12,276 nucleotides of DNA from Armatimonadota bacterium (GTDB taxonomy: Bacteria; Armatimonadota; Zipacnadia; Zipacnadales; UBA11051): the NCBI GenBank assembly GCA_003542955.1, contig DPJP01000193.1, forward strand, positions 203-12,478. Reading direction: 5' to 3'. Below the pieces are notes generated by a model. It saw only the letters and a program-made list of their open reading frames with translations. It was not told the DNA's origin and did not search any database. The position numbers and the translations under genes were made by a program. This document shows, piece after piece, positions 1 to 7,050 of this stretch (position 1 is the first letter of the stretch; each line of letters opens with the position of its first letter).

Positions 1-246
1 TGAATTCTGAAGACCTGACCCCCGCCGCCCGGCGAGGGCTTCCGAGGCGCAGGAAACGGACACCGCTGTCGGTGCCCGTATCAGGAGTTCAGACGCTACC
101 GGGGTATCAGCCTATGGGCACGTAGGCTGGATGCGGCACTCCTCCGCCTGAATCATCTTCCACAGGAAGGGTTCTCCACCACCGCCGATGAACTCTACCC
201 GGCCGGACACACCGCCACGCCATACGTTGCCTCATGGGAGGGCAAT
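1..246. other. Left-edge stretch with no supported gene
   Basis: No complete gene is visible here. The frame shared with the first oxidoreductase stays open from about base 19 to base 246, but it has no ATG, GTG or TTG before 247, and a GC-rich sequence can stay open by chance. Its translation contains FRRYRGISLWARRLDAA, which faintly recalls the helical part of an AraC-type DNA-binding domain, so a decayed or edge-truncated regulator cannot be excluded. A GTGCCC/GGGCAC inverted repeat (72-77 and 116-121) is too weak to call. The last bases carry the Shine-Dalgarno of the next gene (GGGAGGG, 236-242). Confidence 0.4.
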
Positions 247-1272
247 ATGAGCTTCAAATGCGCGTTCCTGGGCTGCGGCCCACGCTCGAACGGTCACGCT
301 GCCGCGTATGAGCATATCACCCGTGGTGTTCCCGTCGCCTGCTGCGACATGAATGAGGAGCGCCTCAGCCAGTACGCCGAGAGGTGGAGTATCCCCAACA
401 GCTACACCGACATGGATGAGATGCTGGAGAAGGAGAAGCCCGACGTCGTCCACATGGTCACGCGGCCCAACATCCGCGTCGAGTTGATGCGGAGACTGGC
501 CGAGGCCGGAGTGCCGGGCGTCATCGTTGAGAAGCCGGTCTGCGTCGGCGCGGAGGACTACAAGGGGCTGCGGACGCTCGACGCGGAGGCGGAGACGAAG
601 TTCGCCGTCAACCATCAGCTCCGGCACCACCCGAAGGTGGTGGCTTTTCTCGATGACGTGGCGGAGGGCAAGATAGGCGATGTCAGGTTCCTGGATGCCT
701 CCGCGGTGCTGCCGATGTCGGGCCAGGGCGTTCACGTGCTGGACCTGATGTTCGCCTTCGCGGGCTACCCGGAGGTCCAGACGGTCTTCGGGGCCTCCTC
801 GGGTTACGATGACATCGACGGCACGCACCCGAGCCCGCGTACCGCCGAGTCGCTCATCACCTTCAGGAACGGAATGCGAGGGGCCTTGCAGGCCGGCGAA
901 GGGGCGCCGATCTTCACCCCGGAGGCGCCCAGGCACGGGCATAAGCGCATCTCGGTCTACGGCACCCACGGCTTCCTCCACTGGCGGATGTTCGGCTGGG
1001 AGCGCTCACTGCCCGATGGTACCGTGGAGACAGGGGAGTACCAGTACGGTGACGATGATCCGCTCGGGCAGGCCGGCCTGACCAACGCGATGTTCGATTG
1101 GCTCGAGGATGACAAAGCTATCGCGCCGACGAACCTCAAAGCGTCCCTTGACGAGTGGCTCGTGATTCTGGCCGGGTACATGAGCACTATCGAGGCGAGG
1201 CCGGTCGACTTCCCGTTCGACCCGCCTGACGACCTGCTCGACCAGTTCAAGCGCTACCAGGGCGTAGAATAG
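247..1272 (+). CDS. Gfo/Idh/MocA-family NAD(P)-dependent oxidoreductase (first of three)
   Basis: A 341-residue protein, the usual length for this family of cytoplasmic dehydrogenases acting on sugars, polyols, inositols and amino-sugar derivatives. The N-terminal Rossmann fold begins with the dinucleotide-binding stretch FLGCGPRSNGH (residues 7-17). The family EKP motif is at 95-97; its Lys is normally a substrate or cofactor contact. The C-terminal alpha/beta domain carries GVHVLD (161-166), the catalytic-region GxHxxD motif with His163 and Asp166. The start at 247 is preceded by a strong GGGAGGG with a short spacer of about 4-5 bases. It is followed after 68 bases by a second member of the same family, and the three appear to form one operon. 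Substrate unknown. The family call is very secure; any specific activity would be a guess. Confidence 0.93.
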   Translation: MSFKCAFLGCGPRSNGHAAAYEHITRGVPVACCDMNEERLSQYAERWSIPNSYTDMDEMLEKEKPDVVHMVTRPNIRVELMRRLAEAGVPGVIVEKPVCVGAEDYKGLRTLDAEAETKFAVNHQLRHHPKVVAFLDDVAEGKIGDVRFLDASAVLPMSGQGVHVLDLMFAFAGYPEVQTVFGASSGYDDIDGTHPSPRTAESLITFRNGMRGALQAGEGAPIFTPEAPRHGHKRISVYGTHGFLHWRMFGWERSLPDGTVETGEYQYGDDDPLGQAGLTNAMFDWLEDDKAIAPTNLKASLDEWLVILAGYMSTIEARPVDFPFDPPDDLLDQFKRYQGVE

Positions 1273-1340
1273 TACACGTCTGCCGCCGGGGGCACGCACC
1301 GTCGTTCGCCCGCGGATGGCACAACCGGGAGGTATGGACA

Positions 1341-2378
1341 ATGGACAAGGTCGGAATCGGTGTTGTGGGACTTGGTTGGGCTGCCAGCGGCCACATGCTG
1401 GCCTTCAAGGCCAACAGCGGATGTGAGGTCGGAGCGGTCTGCACCAGCAAGGACCTCAGCGAGAGCCAGGTTCTCGAGATGACCGGGTCGGCCGCCACGG
1501 TCTATCACGACTTCGACCAGATGCTCGCCGATAACTCACTCGACGCCATCGACATCTGCACCCCGCACTGGCTGCATCCGGAGCAGACGATCAAGGCCGC
1601 GGAGGCCGGCAAGCACGTGATGATCGAGAAGCCGCTCGCGCTCGACTACGACAGCCTCGTGGCCATGCGCAACGCAATCAACGCCGCCGGTGTGTTCAGC
1701 ACCGTCTACTTCGAGCTGCGCTTCATACCGCATTACCAGCTCGTGAAGTCGGCGATGGCGCAGGGCCTGCTCGGCGATGTGCACCACTTCGAGGTGGACT
1801 ACTACCACGGCATCGGCCCGTGGTACGGCCAGTACGAGTGGAACATCAAGAAGGAGAAGGGCGGCAGCGCGTTGCTCACCGCCGGTGTGCACGCTCTCGA
1901 CGGCCTGCTCTACTTCGCCAACCGCGAGGTCGACGAGGTGTTTGCCTATTCGACGAAGTCCTCAGACCCCGCCATGCAGGCGTACGAGTATGATACGACC
2001 TCGACGGCGATCATCAAGTTCGCCGACGGCACGACGGGGAAGTGCGTCTCCTGCATCGACTGCCGCCAGCCCTACGTGTTCAACGTCAAGCTCGTCGGCA
2101 GTGCCGGCACTCTCTGGAATGACCGCATGTGGACGACGAAGATAGCGGGGCTGCGGCCGGGCGAGTGGATGCAGGTGCCGACGGCACAGGCCGAGTCAGG
2201 CGATGTGCTGGACCACCCCTATCCGCCGCAGGTTGACGAGTTTGTCGAGTGCGTGAAGGGGGGTAAGGACAGCTCCGTGAACTTCGAGGCCGCCTTTGGC
2301 ACCCACCGCGTTGTCTTCGCGATTGAGAAGTCGCTTGAGGAGAACCGGCCAGTCAGGCTCTCGGAGATGACCTTCTGA
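1341..2378 (+). CDS. Gfo/Idh/MocA-family NAD(P)-dependent oxidoreductase (second of three)
   Basis: 345 residues with a textbook layout. The Rossmann glycine motif GIGVVGLGWAA is at 5-15, CTPHWLH at 73-79, and EKP at 96-98. The C-terminal substrate domain includes GGSALLTAGVHALD (174-187), where His184 and Asp187 match the GxHxxD catalytic region. The usual Asp four residues before His184 is Thr180 here. Of the three paralogues this is the most canonical, resembling inositol 2-dehydrogenase/glucose-fructose oxidoreductase-type enzymes, but the sequence does not fix the substrate. The start is supported by GGGAGG (1327-1332) eight bases ahead of the ATG; an out-of-frame ATG at 1334 is a decoy. 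Only 29 bases separate its stop from the third gene, so co-transcription is likely. Confidence 0.94.
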   Translation: MDKVGIGVVGLGWAASGHMLAFKANSGCEVGAVCTSKDLSESQVLEMTGSAATVYHDFDQMLADNSLDAIDICTPHWLHPEQTIKAAEAGKHVMIEKPLALDYDSLVAMRNAINAAGVFSTVYFELRFIPHYQLVKSAMAQGLLGDVHHFEVDYYHGIGPWYGQYEWNIKKEKGGSALLTAGVHALDGLLYFANREVDEVFAYSTKSSDPAMQAYEYDTTSTAIIKFADGTTGKCVSCIDCRQPYVFNVKLVGSAGTLWNDRMWTTKIAGLRPGEWMQVPTAQAESGDVLDHPYPPQVDEFVECVKGGKDSSVNFEAAFGTHRVVFAIEKSLEENRPVRLSEMTF

Positions 2379-2407
2379 GAAGAGCCAGACAGAGAGGAAC
2401 TCACCTC

Positions 2408-3364
2408 ATGATCAACATTGGGCTGGTATCGGCCGCAACGTACGGACCGTCATTCCGGGGCGTTGAAGTCGAGCGCACCCCCGGCTCCTTCCACGGCACT
2501 GCCTTCGCCTCGACCTTTAACGGCTACGATGAAGCGAAGTCGAAGCAGTGGCAGTGGACCTTTGCGGCATCGCAGAAGCGCCTGGATGGCTGCAAGGTCG
2601 TCAAGGTATGGGACCCGCACATCGAATGGGCGGAGCGCCTGGCGGAGGTGTGCTCCATCGACGAGGTCTGCGCGACGCCGGAGCAGTGCTGTGCGGGCAT
2701 GGACGCCGTCGTGATCGTCGATGACGGCTCGGGCGAGCACTGCAAGTACGCCGTCTATCCGCTCAAGCAGGGCATCCCGACGTTCTGCGACAAGCCGCTG
2801 GCGATGACGGCAAAGCGTGCTGCCGAGATCGCTTCGCTCGTCAGAGAGACCGGCACGCCGTTCATGTCGACAAGCTCGCTGCGCTTCGTCCCGGACATCA
2901 TCGCACTGCGCGAGGAGGTCGCCGTCGGCGCGCTCGGCGACGTGCACCTGGTGACGACCTGCTGCGGGAACGAGCTTGTCTACTACGGCATCCACGCGCT
3001 GTCGATGTACTCGGGTGTGTTCGGCGGTGGGGCCGTCTCCTGCATGAACGTCGGTCAGCCCGATCGGAACATCGTGCGCGTGCGCTTTGAGAATGGGCGT
3101 GACCTCGTGGTCATCGTCGCCGAGGGTGAGTACATGCGCGCGGGCTACAACATCAACATCTACGGCAAGAGCGACTGGCGCACGCTGCGGCCCAACCTCG
3201 AAAGCCTCTACTACTACCTGCTGGAAAAGTTCGTCGAGCAGGTCAGGACCGGTGAGGAGAGCGTGCCGGTCGAGGATGAGGTGGAGGTCATCGCCATTCT
3301 CGAGGCGGGCAAGCGGTCACTGCTCGAACAGCGCGAAGTTGGCATCGCCGAGGTGTTCGCGTAG
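2408..3364 (+). CDS. Divergent Gfo/Idh/MocA-family oxidoreductase (third of three)
   Basis: 318 residues. The N-terminus (INIGLVSAATYGPSF) lacks the classic GxGxxG loop and is followed by a longer segment with FNGYD (37-41) before the second strand KVWDPH (66-71). The cofactor/substrate motif is DKP (128-130) instead of EKP. SSLRF (156-160) and YYGIHALSM (192-200) follow; His196 is in the catalytic position but the usual Asp three residues on is Ser199. From memory, FNGYD, VWD, DKP, SSLRF and YGIH together mark a recognised sub-branch of the family, so this is probably a distinct clade and not decay. It is rich in cysteine (ten, including the pairs Cys94-Cys95 and Cys185-Cys186). AGAGGA lies about nine bases before the ATG. 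It is the last gene of the operon, with a strong hairpin about 55 bases downstream. Function unknown beyond oxidoreductase. Confidence 0.88.
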   Translation: MINIGLVSAATYGPSFRGVEVERTPGSFHGTAFASTFNGYDEAKSKQWQWTFAASQKRLDGCKVVKVWDPHIEWAERLAEVCSIDEVCATPEQCCAGMDAVVIVDDGSGEHCKYAVYPLKQGIPTFCDKPLAMTAKRAAEIASLVRETGTPFMSTSSLRFVPDIIALREEVAVGALGDVHLVTTCCGNELVYYGIHALSMYSGVFGGGAVSCMNVGQPDRNIVRVRFENGRDLVVIVAEGEYMRAGYNINIYGKSDWRTLRPNLESLYYYLLEKFVEQVRTGEESVPVEDEVEVIAILEAGKRSLLEQREVGIAEVFA

Positions 3365-3419
3365 CGTCAACAGGTCGGCGGGTACGCCTGATCTACAACT
3401 GCAACTGCATCAAGACCGA

Positions 3420-3453
3420 CCGCCCCGGCGTTTGCGCCGGGGCGGTTTCGGTC
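3420..3453 (+). terminator. Intrinsic-type terminator after the oxidoreductase operon
   Basis: A perfect 11-bp GC-rich stem (CCGCCCCGGCG at 3420-3430, CGCCGGGGCGG at 3435-3445) with a TTTG loop, followed by a short T-containing tail (TTTCGGT). It lies 55 bases after the third oxidoreductase stop. The T-tract is short, so termination efficiency is an inference, but the hairpin is very stable. Confidence 0.8.
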
Positions 3454-3471
3454 ATGTCTGAAGACGGCGAC

Positions 3472-3509
3472 GCACCGGGGTGGTTGCTCGGGTGGTGCCA
3501 CCCCGGTGC
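3472..3509. repeat. Perfect 12-bp inverted repeat downstream of the terminator
   Basis: GCACCGGGGTGG (3472-3483) and CCACCCCGGTGC (3498-3509) are perfect reverse complements around a 14-base loop. No T-run follows on either side, so a classic terminator is unlikely on its own. It sits 27 bases after the operon terminator. It may be a backup RNA stabiliser, a bidirectional transcription block or a protein-binding site. The structure is seen directly; its role is unknown. Confidence 0.6.
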
Positions 3510-3921
3510 CAGGGGCTTTCGCCATCGCCGTCGGGGGGACGCATTGGTGCAATGATCTGTGTTGGCCCTGTGTGCATCGTGCCCGACCAGGCACACCGGC
3601 CGGCTATGACGGGGGGGGCGCAGGGCTGCAGTGCTCGTGGGGATGTGGGCGGGATTGGCCTGGAGAGAGGCCGGTCGCCATGGACGGCAGGTGGACGAAT
3701 AATCGAGGGATGGGAACAGCGGCATCGGGTACCGCACACCGTTGGGGCTGTGGGCACACATGGCTTGACCACCCCCTCTTCGACAGAAGTGAATGGGGAG
3801 CGGGTGCCAGAACAAGTGGAGGCCGCGAATGCCCTTGGCCCCCACACGGTTGGAGCGCCCCCCGGACCGTCTCATCACCCCGCACGATAGCAGAACACGC
3901 GCGGAAGCGCAAGGCAATTTG

Positions 3922-3935
3922 CTCGAAACTTCGAG
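3922..3935. promoter_or_regulatory. Operator-like palindrome CTCGAA-AC-TTCGAG
   Basis: A perfect 6-bp inverted repeat with a 2-base centre in the most AT-rich part of the intergenic stretch. On the + strand it falls between a weak -35-like TTGCTC (3919-3924) and a weak -10-like GATTAT (3943-3948, 18-base spacer), where a repressor would block a promoter. On the minus strand the same island contains an exact TATAAT (3944-3949), but without a matching -35. A regulatory role is an inference. Confidence 0.3.
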
Positions 3936-4117
3936 AAAACGTGATTATACGTGCAATGAGCTCTAACTGGCCGTTCTCAGGGCGCCGCGATATATGGCGC
4001 GCATGCGTCAAGCGTGGCGAAAGATGGGCAATGTCATCCGCATATCTCTATCTGGGCGGCGGGCGCGGGACAATGGAAGGGAAGCTGATATGAACGGGGA
4101 AATCTAACTATGCACCG

Positions 4118-4158
4118 TTGACACGATCGGGGACGCCGCACGCCCGTCATCAGATGAC
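4118..4158 (+). promoter_or_regulatory. Candidate promoter/operator for the aldo/keto reductase
   Basis: An exact -35 consensus TTGACA (4118-4123) is followed by a perfect odd palindrome GTCATC-A-GATGAC (4146-4158), ending about 40 bases before the preferred start of the aldo/keto reductase. No good -10 lies at the standard 17-base spacing (CGCCCG at 4141-4146). If this is a promoter, it probably depends on an activator or overlaps an operator. The motifs are seen; the function is inferred. Confidence 0.35.
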
Positions 4159-4187
4159 CACGCGCGGTCGCAATGAGCAACACCACC

Positions 4188-4193
4188 GAGGTG
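4188..4193 (+). promoter_or_regulatory. Shine-Dalgarno that decides the aldo/keto reductase start
   Basis: GAGGTG lies 6 bases before the ATG at 4200. The in-frame upstream ATG at 4173 has no comparable site, so the later start is favoured. Confidence 0.6.
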
Positions 4194-4199
4194 ATGCAG

Positions 4200-5012
4200 A
4201 TGGCAATACCAACTGCCCCACTGGCGTCCGGATACACCATCCCGTACCTGGGCCTGGGGACGTGGCGCCTGGTCGGCGATGACTGTGCGCGTATCGTCCG
4301 CCAGGCGCTGGATCTGGGATACACTCACATCGATACCGCCGACATGTATGGCAATCACGAGCAGGTGGGCGCGGGCATCCGAGGCGTCGAGCGGTCCTCG
4401 TTCTTCCTCACGACCAAGGTCGGCCCCGAGCATCTGCGGCACGACGATACCATCGCCGTCTGCGAGCGAAGCCTCCGCGAACTGGGCACCGACTACCTGG
4501 ATATGCTGTTGATCCACTGGCCCAACGCGGATGTCCCGATGGCGGAGACCTTCGAGGCAATGGCTGACCTCACTCAGCGCGGGCTGATCAGGAGTGCGGG
4601 GGTGAGCAACTTTGTTGCGGCTCGGCTCGATGAAGCCGTGCGCATCTCACCTGTGGCCATCTGTACGAACCAGGTGGAGTTCCATCCGCTGCTTTTCCAG
4701 CAATCGCTGCTCAGCTTCTGCGGCGGCAGGCGTGTGAAGGTGACCGCCTATTCACCGCTGGCACGGACGGAGGCGTTGGGGCACCCGGTGATCCTCGCGG
4801 TCTCGGAAGAGATCGGGCGCACGCCGGCTCAGGTCTGTCTCAACTGGCTTGTGCAGAAGGCGATCATCGTGATCCCGAAGGCGAGTTCGGAGCACCGTCT
4901 GCGGGAGAACATGGACATCTTCGACTGGTCGCTCACCCCCGAGCAGCAGGCCCGCATCGACGCAATCGGGGAACAGAGGCGGCTCATCCGCCCCGATATC
5001 GCGGAGTTCTGA
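4200..5012 (+). CDS. Aldo/keto reductase
   Basis: 270 residues from the preferred ATG at 4200; an in-frame ATG at 4173 would add nine. This is an NAD(P)H-dependent carbonyl reductase with a TIM-barrel fold, cytoplasmic. The order of motifs is standard: LGLGTW (17-22), then HIDTADMYGNHEQVG containing catalytic Asp45 and Tyr50, LTTKV with Lys73, and LLIHWP with His106. GVSNF, TNQVEFHP and TAYSPL follow. The cofactor-binding tail IPKASSEHRLREN is typical of NADPH binding, and LTPEQQARIDAI is typical of the family end. All four catalytic residues are present and the length is normal, so it should be active. It resembles the 2,5-diketo-D-gluconate reductase/AKR5-like branch, but the substrate is not determinable. 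It is separated from the oxidoreductase operon by a terminator and a long gap, so it is probably a single unit, convergent with cheR. Confidence 0.92.
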   Translation: MAIPTAPLASGYTIPYLGLGTWRLVGDDCARIVRQALDLGYTHIDTADMYGNHEQVGAGIRGVERSSFFLTTKVGPEHLRHDDTIAVCERSLRELGTDYLDMLLIHWPNADVPMAETFEAMADLTQRGLIRSAGVSNFVAARLDEAVRISPVAICTNQVEFHPLLFQQSLLSFCGGRRVKVTAYSPLARTEALGHPVILAVSEEIGRTPAQVCLNWLVQKAIIVIPKASSEHRLRENMDIFDWSLTPEQQARIDAIGEQRRLIRPDIAEF

Positions 5013-5034
5013 CCATGTAGCTACGGGGAGACGC

Positions 5035-5062
5035 CCGACGGCCCCCGGCTGCGGGTCGCCGG
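5035..5062. terminator. GC-rich hairpin between convergent aldo/keto reductase and cheR
   Basis: CCGACGGCCC (5035-5044) pairs with GGGTCGCCGG (5053-5062), with one mismatch and one G-T, around an 8-base loop. It lies in the 81-base gap between converging genes, where a bidirectional terminator would be expected. There is no T-run on either strand, so this is tentative. Confidence 0.3.
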
Positions 5063-5093
5063 TGAACTGCGGTGTCTACGGGGCGCTGCCGGT

Positions 5094-5894
5094 TCAGGCG
5101 ACCTTCTTGTAGAAGAACGGTCCCATGCTCTGCAGGCCCAGGTCGGATGCATCTGGTACGCGCTCGGTTGCCCCGATGAGGAGCACGCCGCCGGGCCTGA
5201 GCGATCTCACGAGCATCTGCTGCACCCCCGCCTTTGCCTCATCGGTGAAGTAGATAATCACATTGCGGCAGAGTATCAGGTCGCAGTTCATCGGCTGCTT
5301 GCCGCCGGGCGCCAGCAGGTCCAGCTTCGCGAACAGCACGCGTGGTCTCAACTGGCTGCTGATTGTGAGTGTGCCGTCGTCATTGGCCTTGAAGTAGCGC
5401 TGGCGTCGCTGCTCACTGACGTTACGGATGTCACGCTCGGTGAATATGCCGGCACGAGCGCGTTCCAGCACGCCCTGGTCGATGTCTGTTGCATACAGCT
5501 GGCAATCCGACCCGCGTCCCGTGTCGCTGAGGATCATCGCCAACGTATAGGGCTCGGCCCCGTATGAGCAGCCCGCGGACCAGACCTTCCTCGCTCCGGC
5601 GCACTCACCGCCGGGCCCGAGCATCTTCTCGAGCTTGGCGAAGAGGTGGGCGTCCCGGAAGAACTCGCTGACGTTGATCGTGAAGCGGTCCTTGAGCAGC
5701 TCGGATTCCGCGGGGTTGTTGCTGAGATAGACGAGGAACTCGTCAAGTGTCTCCGCGTGTCCGCGACTCATCATACCGCGCAGGCGCCGATGCAACTGGC
5801 GCTGGCCGTAGGAACTCAGGTCGATGTTCCAGAGCTTGCGAATCCCGCGGGTGAAGCGCTCGAACTCGGCATCATCAAACAGCTCAGACGGCAC
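5094..5894 (-). CDS. cheR: CheR, chemotaxis receptor methyltransferase
   Basis: Transfers methyl groups from S-adenosylmethionine to glutamates of chemoreceptors, the adaptation step opposed by CheB. From the GTG at 5894 it has 266 residues: a short helical CheR N-domain (about 1-75), then the SAM-binding methyltransferase. Conserved stretches are FTINVSEFFRD (71-81), VWSAGCSYGAEPYTLAM (104-120, the SAM loop), YATDID (134-139), LCRNVIIYF (208-216) and LLIGATE (238-244). No TPR or receptor-tethering extension is visible. Start choice: GTG 5894 has AGGGGG nine bases upstream (5904-5909). An ATG at 5912 lacks a clear site, and longer starts run deep into cheB. With GTG it overlaps cheB by 11 bases, which suggests translational coupling. 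It is the last gene of the minus-strand che run. Confidence 0.93.
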   Translation of the reverse strand: MPSELFDDAEFERFTRGIRKLWNIDLSSYGQRQLHRRLRGMMSRGHAETLDEFLVYLSNNPAESELLKDRFTINVSEFFRDAHLFAKLEKMLGPGGECAGARKVWSAGCSYGAEPYTLAMILSDTGRGSDCQLYATDIDQGVLERARAGIFTERDIRNVSEQRRQRYFKANDDGTLTISSQLRPRVLFAKLDLLAPGGKQPMNCDLILCRNVIIYFTDEAKAGVQQMLVRSLRPGGVLLIGATERVPDASDLGLQSMGPFFYKKVA

Positions 5895-6990
5895 GGCGGC
5901 CGACCCCCTCATTGCGACGCTGTCCCCAGCCCCGGCGCGTGGCGAGGTCGTTGATGATCTCGACCAGGCGGGCGGGTATCTCAGACAGGGGCAGGATGTG
6001 GTCACATACCCCCGTCTGGGCGGCAGCCTTGGGCATCCCATAGATGATGGACGAGTGCTTGTCCTGAGCGATAGCTACGCCCCCGGCCTGCTTGATGCGC
6101 TTGAGGCCTTCGGCCCCGTCTGAGCCCATGCCGGTCAGCACCACGCCGATCAGCGGGCCGGTCAGGTTCTCCGTGGCGCTGGCCATCATCGGGTCGGCCG
6201 CGGGGCGGCACCCCCACACGGGCTCGGACCGGGCGAGATGAACGACGCCCTGCGGACCGATGATCATGTGAGTGTCGCCGCGTGCGAGAACTCCCGCGCC
6301 GGGCTTGAGGACGCTCCCCTCCGAGGCCTCCTCAAAGGGGATGGGCGAGGCGGCGGCCAGCCTGGCCGCCAACGATGTCGTGAAGCTCGGAGGCATGTGC
6401 TGGGTGACCGCCCAGGAAGCCGGTAGGCCGGGTGGAAGCGACGAGAAGAGCGTGTGCAGTGTCTGCGGGCCGCCGGTCGATGCCGCAACGAGGACGGTCG
6501 GCGTCTGGTGGACGACCCCGGTCCGGATGCCGCTTATCGGTGCTGCCGGCGTCGAACCCGCCGCAGGCACGTGGACATTGGCCGAGGCGGCCGCGCGGAC
6601 CTTGACGACCAGTTGGTTCTGCACGGCTTCGAGATCGGGTACTCCGGCGCTGCCCGGCTTGCCGATGAAGTCGACGGCGCCCAACTGCAGGGCCCGCATG
6701 GTGACTTCCGCGCCGGTATGCGTGAGGCTCGAGAGCATGACGACCGGCACGGGGTAGATCGGCAGGAGCTTCTCGAGGAGCTCGAGTCCGGACATGCGCG
6801 GCATCTCGACATCGAGCGTGACGACGTCGGGCTTGAGCTCCTGAACCAGTGAGAGCGCCTCGAAGCCGTCGCGGGCGTGGCCGATGACCTCGATGCCGCG
6901 GGCCGATTCGAGCAGCCTGGCAAGTACCATGCGAACGTAGCTCGAGTCATCGACGATCAGTACGCGTATTGGGGCGGGCGAAGTAGGCAT
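5884..6990 (-). CDS. cheB: CheB, receptor methylesterase/glutamine deamidase response regulator
   Basis: 368 residues, normal length. The N-terminal receiver domain has the acidic pair Asp14-Asp15, the phospho-acceptor Asp60 in TLDVEMPRMSG, Ser87 and Lys111 (GKP). A linker (about 132-163) leads to the C-terminal methylesterase with the catalytic triad Ser171 (VAASTGGP), His198 (TQHMPPSFT) and Asp291 (GMGSDGAEG). All key residues are present. Phosphorylation by CheA activates removal of receptor methyl groups. The ATG at 6990 is preceded by GAAGGT (6998-7003) with a 7-base spacer. It lies 60 bases downstream of cheC and overlaps cheR, so the two opposing adaptation enzymes are translationally linked. 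Confidence 0.96.
   Translation of the reverse strand: MPTSPAPIRVLIVDDSSYVRMVLARLLESARGIEVIGHARDGFEALSLVQELKPDVVTLDVEMPRMSGLELLEKLLPIYPVPVVMLSSLTHTGAEVTMRALQLGAVDFIGKPGSAGVPDLEAVQNQLVVKVRAAASANVHVPAAGSTPAAPISGIRTGVVHQTPTVLVAASTGGPQTLHTLFSSLPPGLPASWAVTQHMPPSFTTSLAARLAAASPIPFEEASEGSVLKPGAGVLARGDTHMIIGPQGVVHLARSEPVWGCRPAADPMMASATENLTGPLIGVVLTGMGSDGAEGLKRIKQAGGVAIAQDKHSSIIYGMPKAAAQTGVCDHILPLSEIPARLVEIINDLATRRGWGQRRNEGVGRRAV
5904..5909 (-). promoter_or_regulatory. Shine-Dalgarno within the cheB end that favours the cheR GTG start
   Basis: On the minus strand AGGGGG sits nine bases before GTG 5894, inside the last codons of cheB. The competing ATG at 5912 overlaps its left flank and has only a distant GGGGA. 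Confidence 0.45.
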
Positions 6991-7050
6991 TGGCTGTACC
7001 TTCGATTTGTGGTCACCTGTGAAGCTGATTGCCCTGCGTCAGCGACCCAC

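Larger units (their letters stand above)
3454..4172. other. Intergenic stretch of about 0.7 kb without a convincing gene
   Basis: Several frames stay open, the longest at 3506-4093 (+). Their translations are full of Trp, Gly, Arg and Ser with no recognisable domain and no consistent Shine-Dalgarno, so I do not call them. The stretch holds a 12-bp inverted repeat (3472-3509), a run of eight G (3611-3618), a more AT-rich island near 3915-3965 with a CTCGAA/TTCGAG palindrome, and a consensus TTGACA (4118-4123) followed by a GTCATC-A-GATGAC palindrome (4146-4158) just before the aldo/keto reductase. It looks like an extended regulatory region, possibly with decayed gene remnants or an untranslated RNA. 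Confidence 0.5.

Noticed and set aside
232..981. 249-codon open frame on the minus strand
   Set aside because: It lies wholly opposite the first Gfo/Idh/MocA gene, whose motifs are unmistakable. It is a GC-driven shadow.
3944..3949. Exact TATAAT on the minus strand as a promoter
   Set aside because: No acceptable -35 lies 16-18 bases upstream, and no minus-strand gene follows.
3506..4093. 195-codon open frame (+) in the intergenic stretch
   Set aside because: The composition is erratic (many Trp, Gly, Arg and Cys), there is no domain, and its start lies inside the arm of a hairpin. It is kept only as a possible remnant in the region note.
5884..6041. Longer N-terminus for CheR (start at 6041)
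   Set aside because: The added residues are Pro/Arg/Ser-rich, overlap cheB by over 150 bases and precede the normal CheR domain start.
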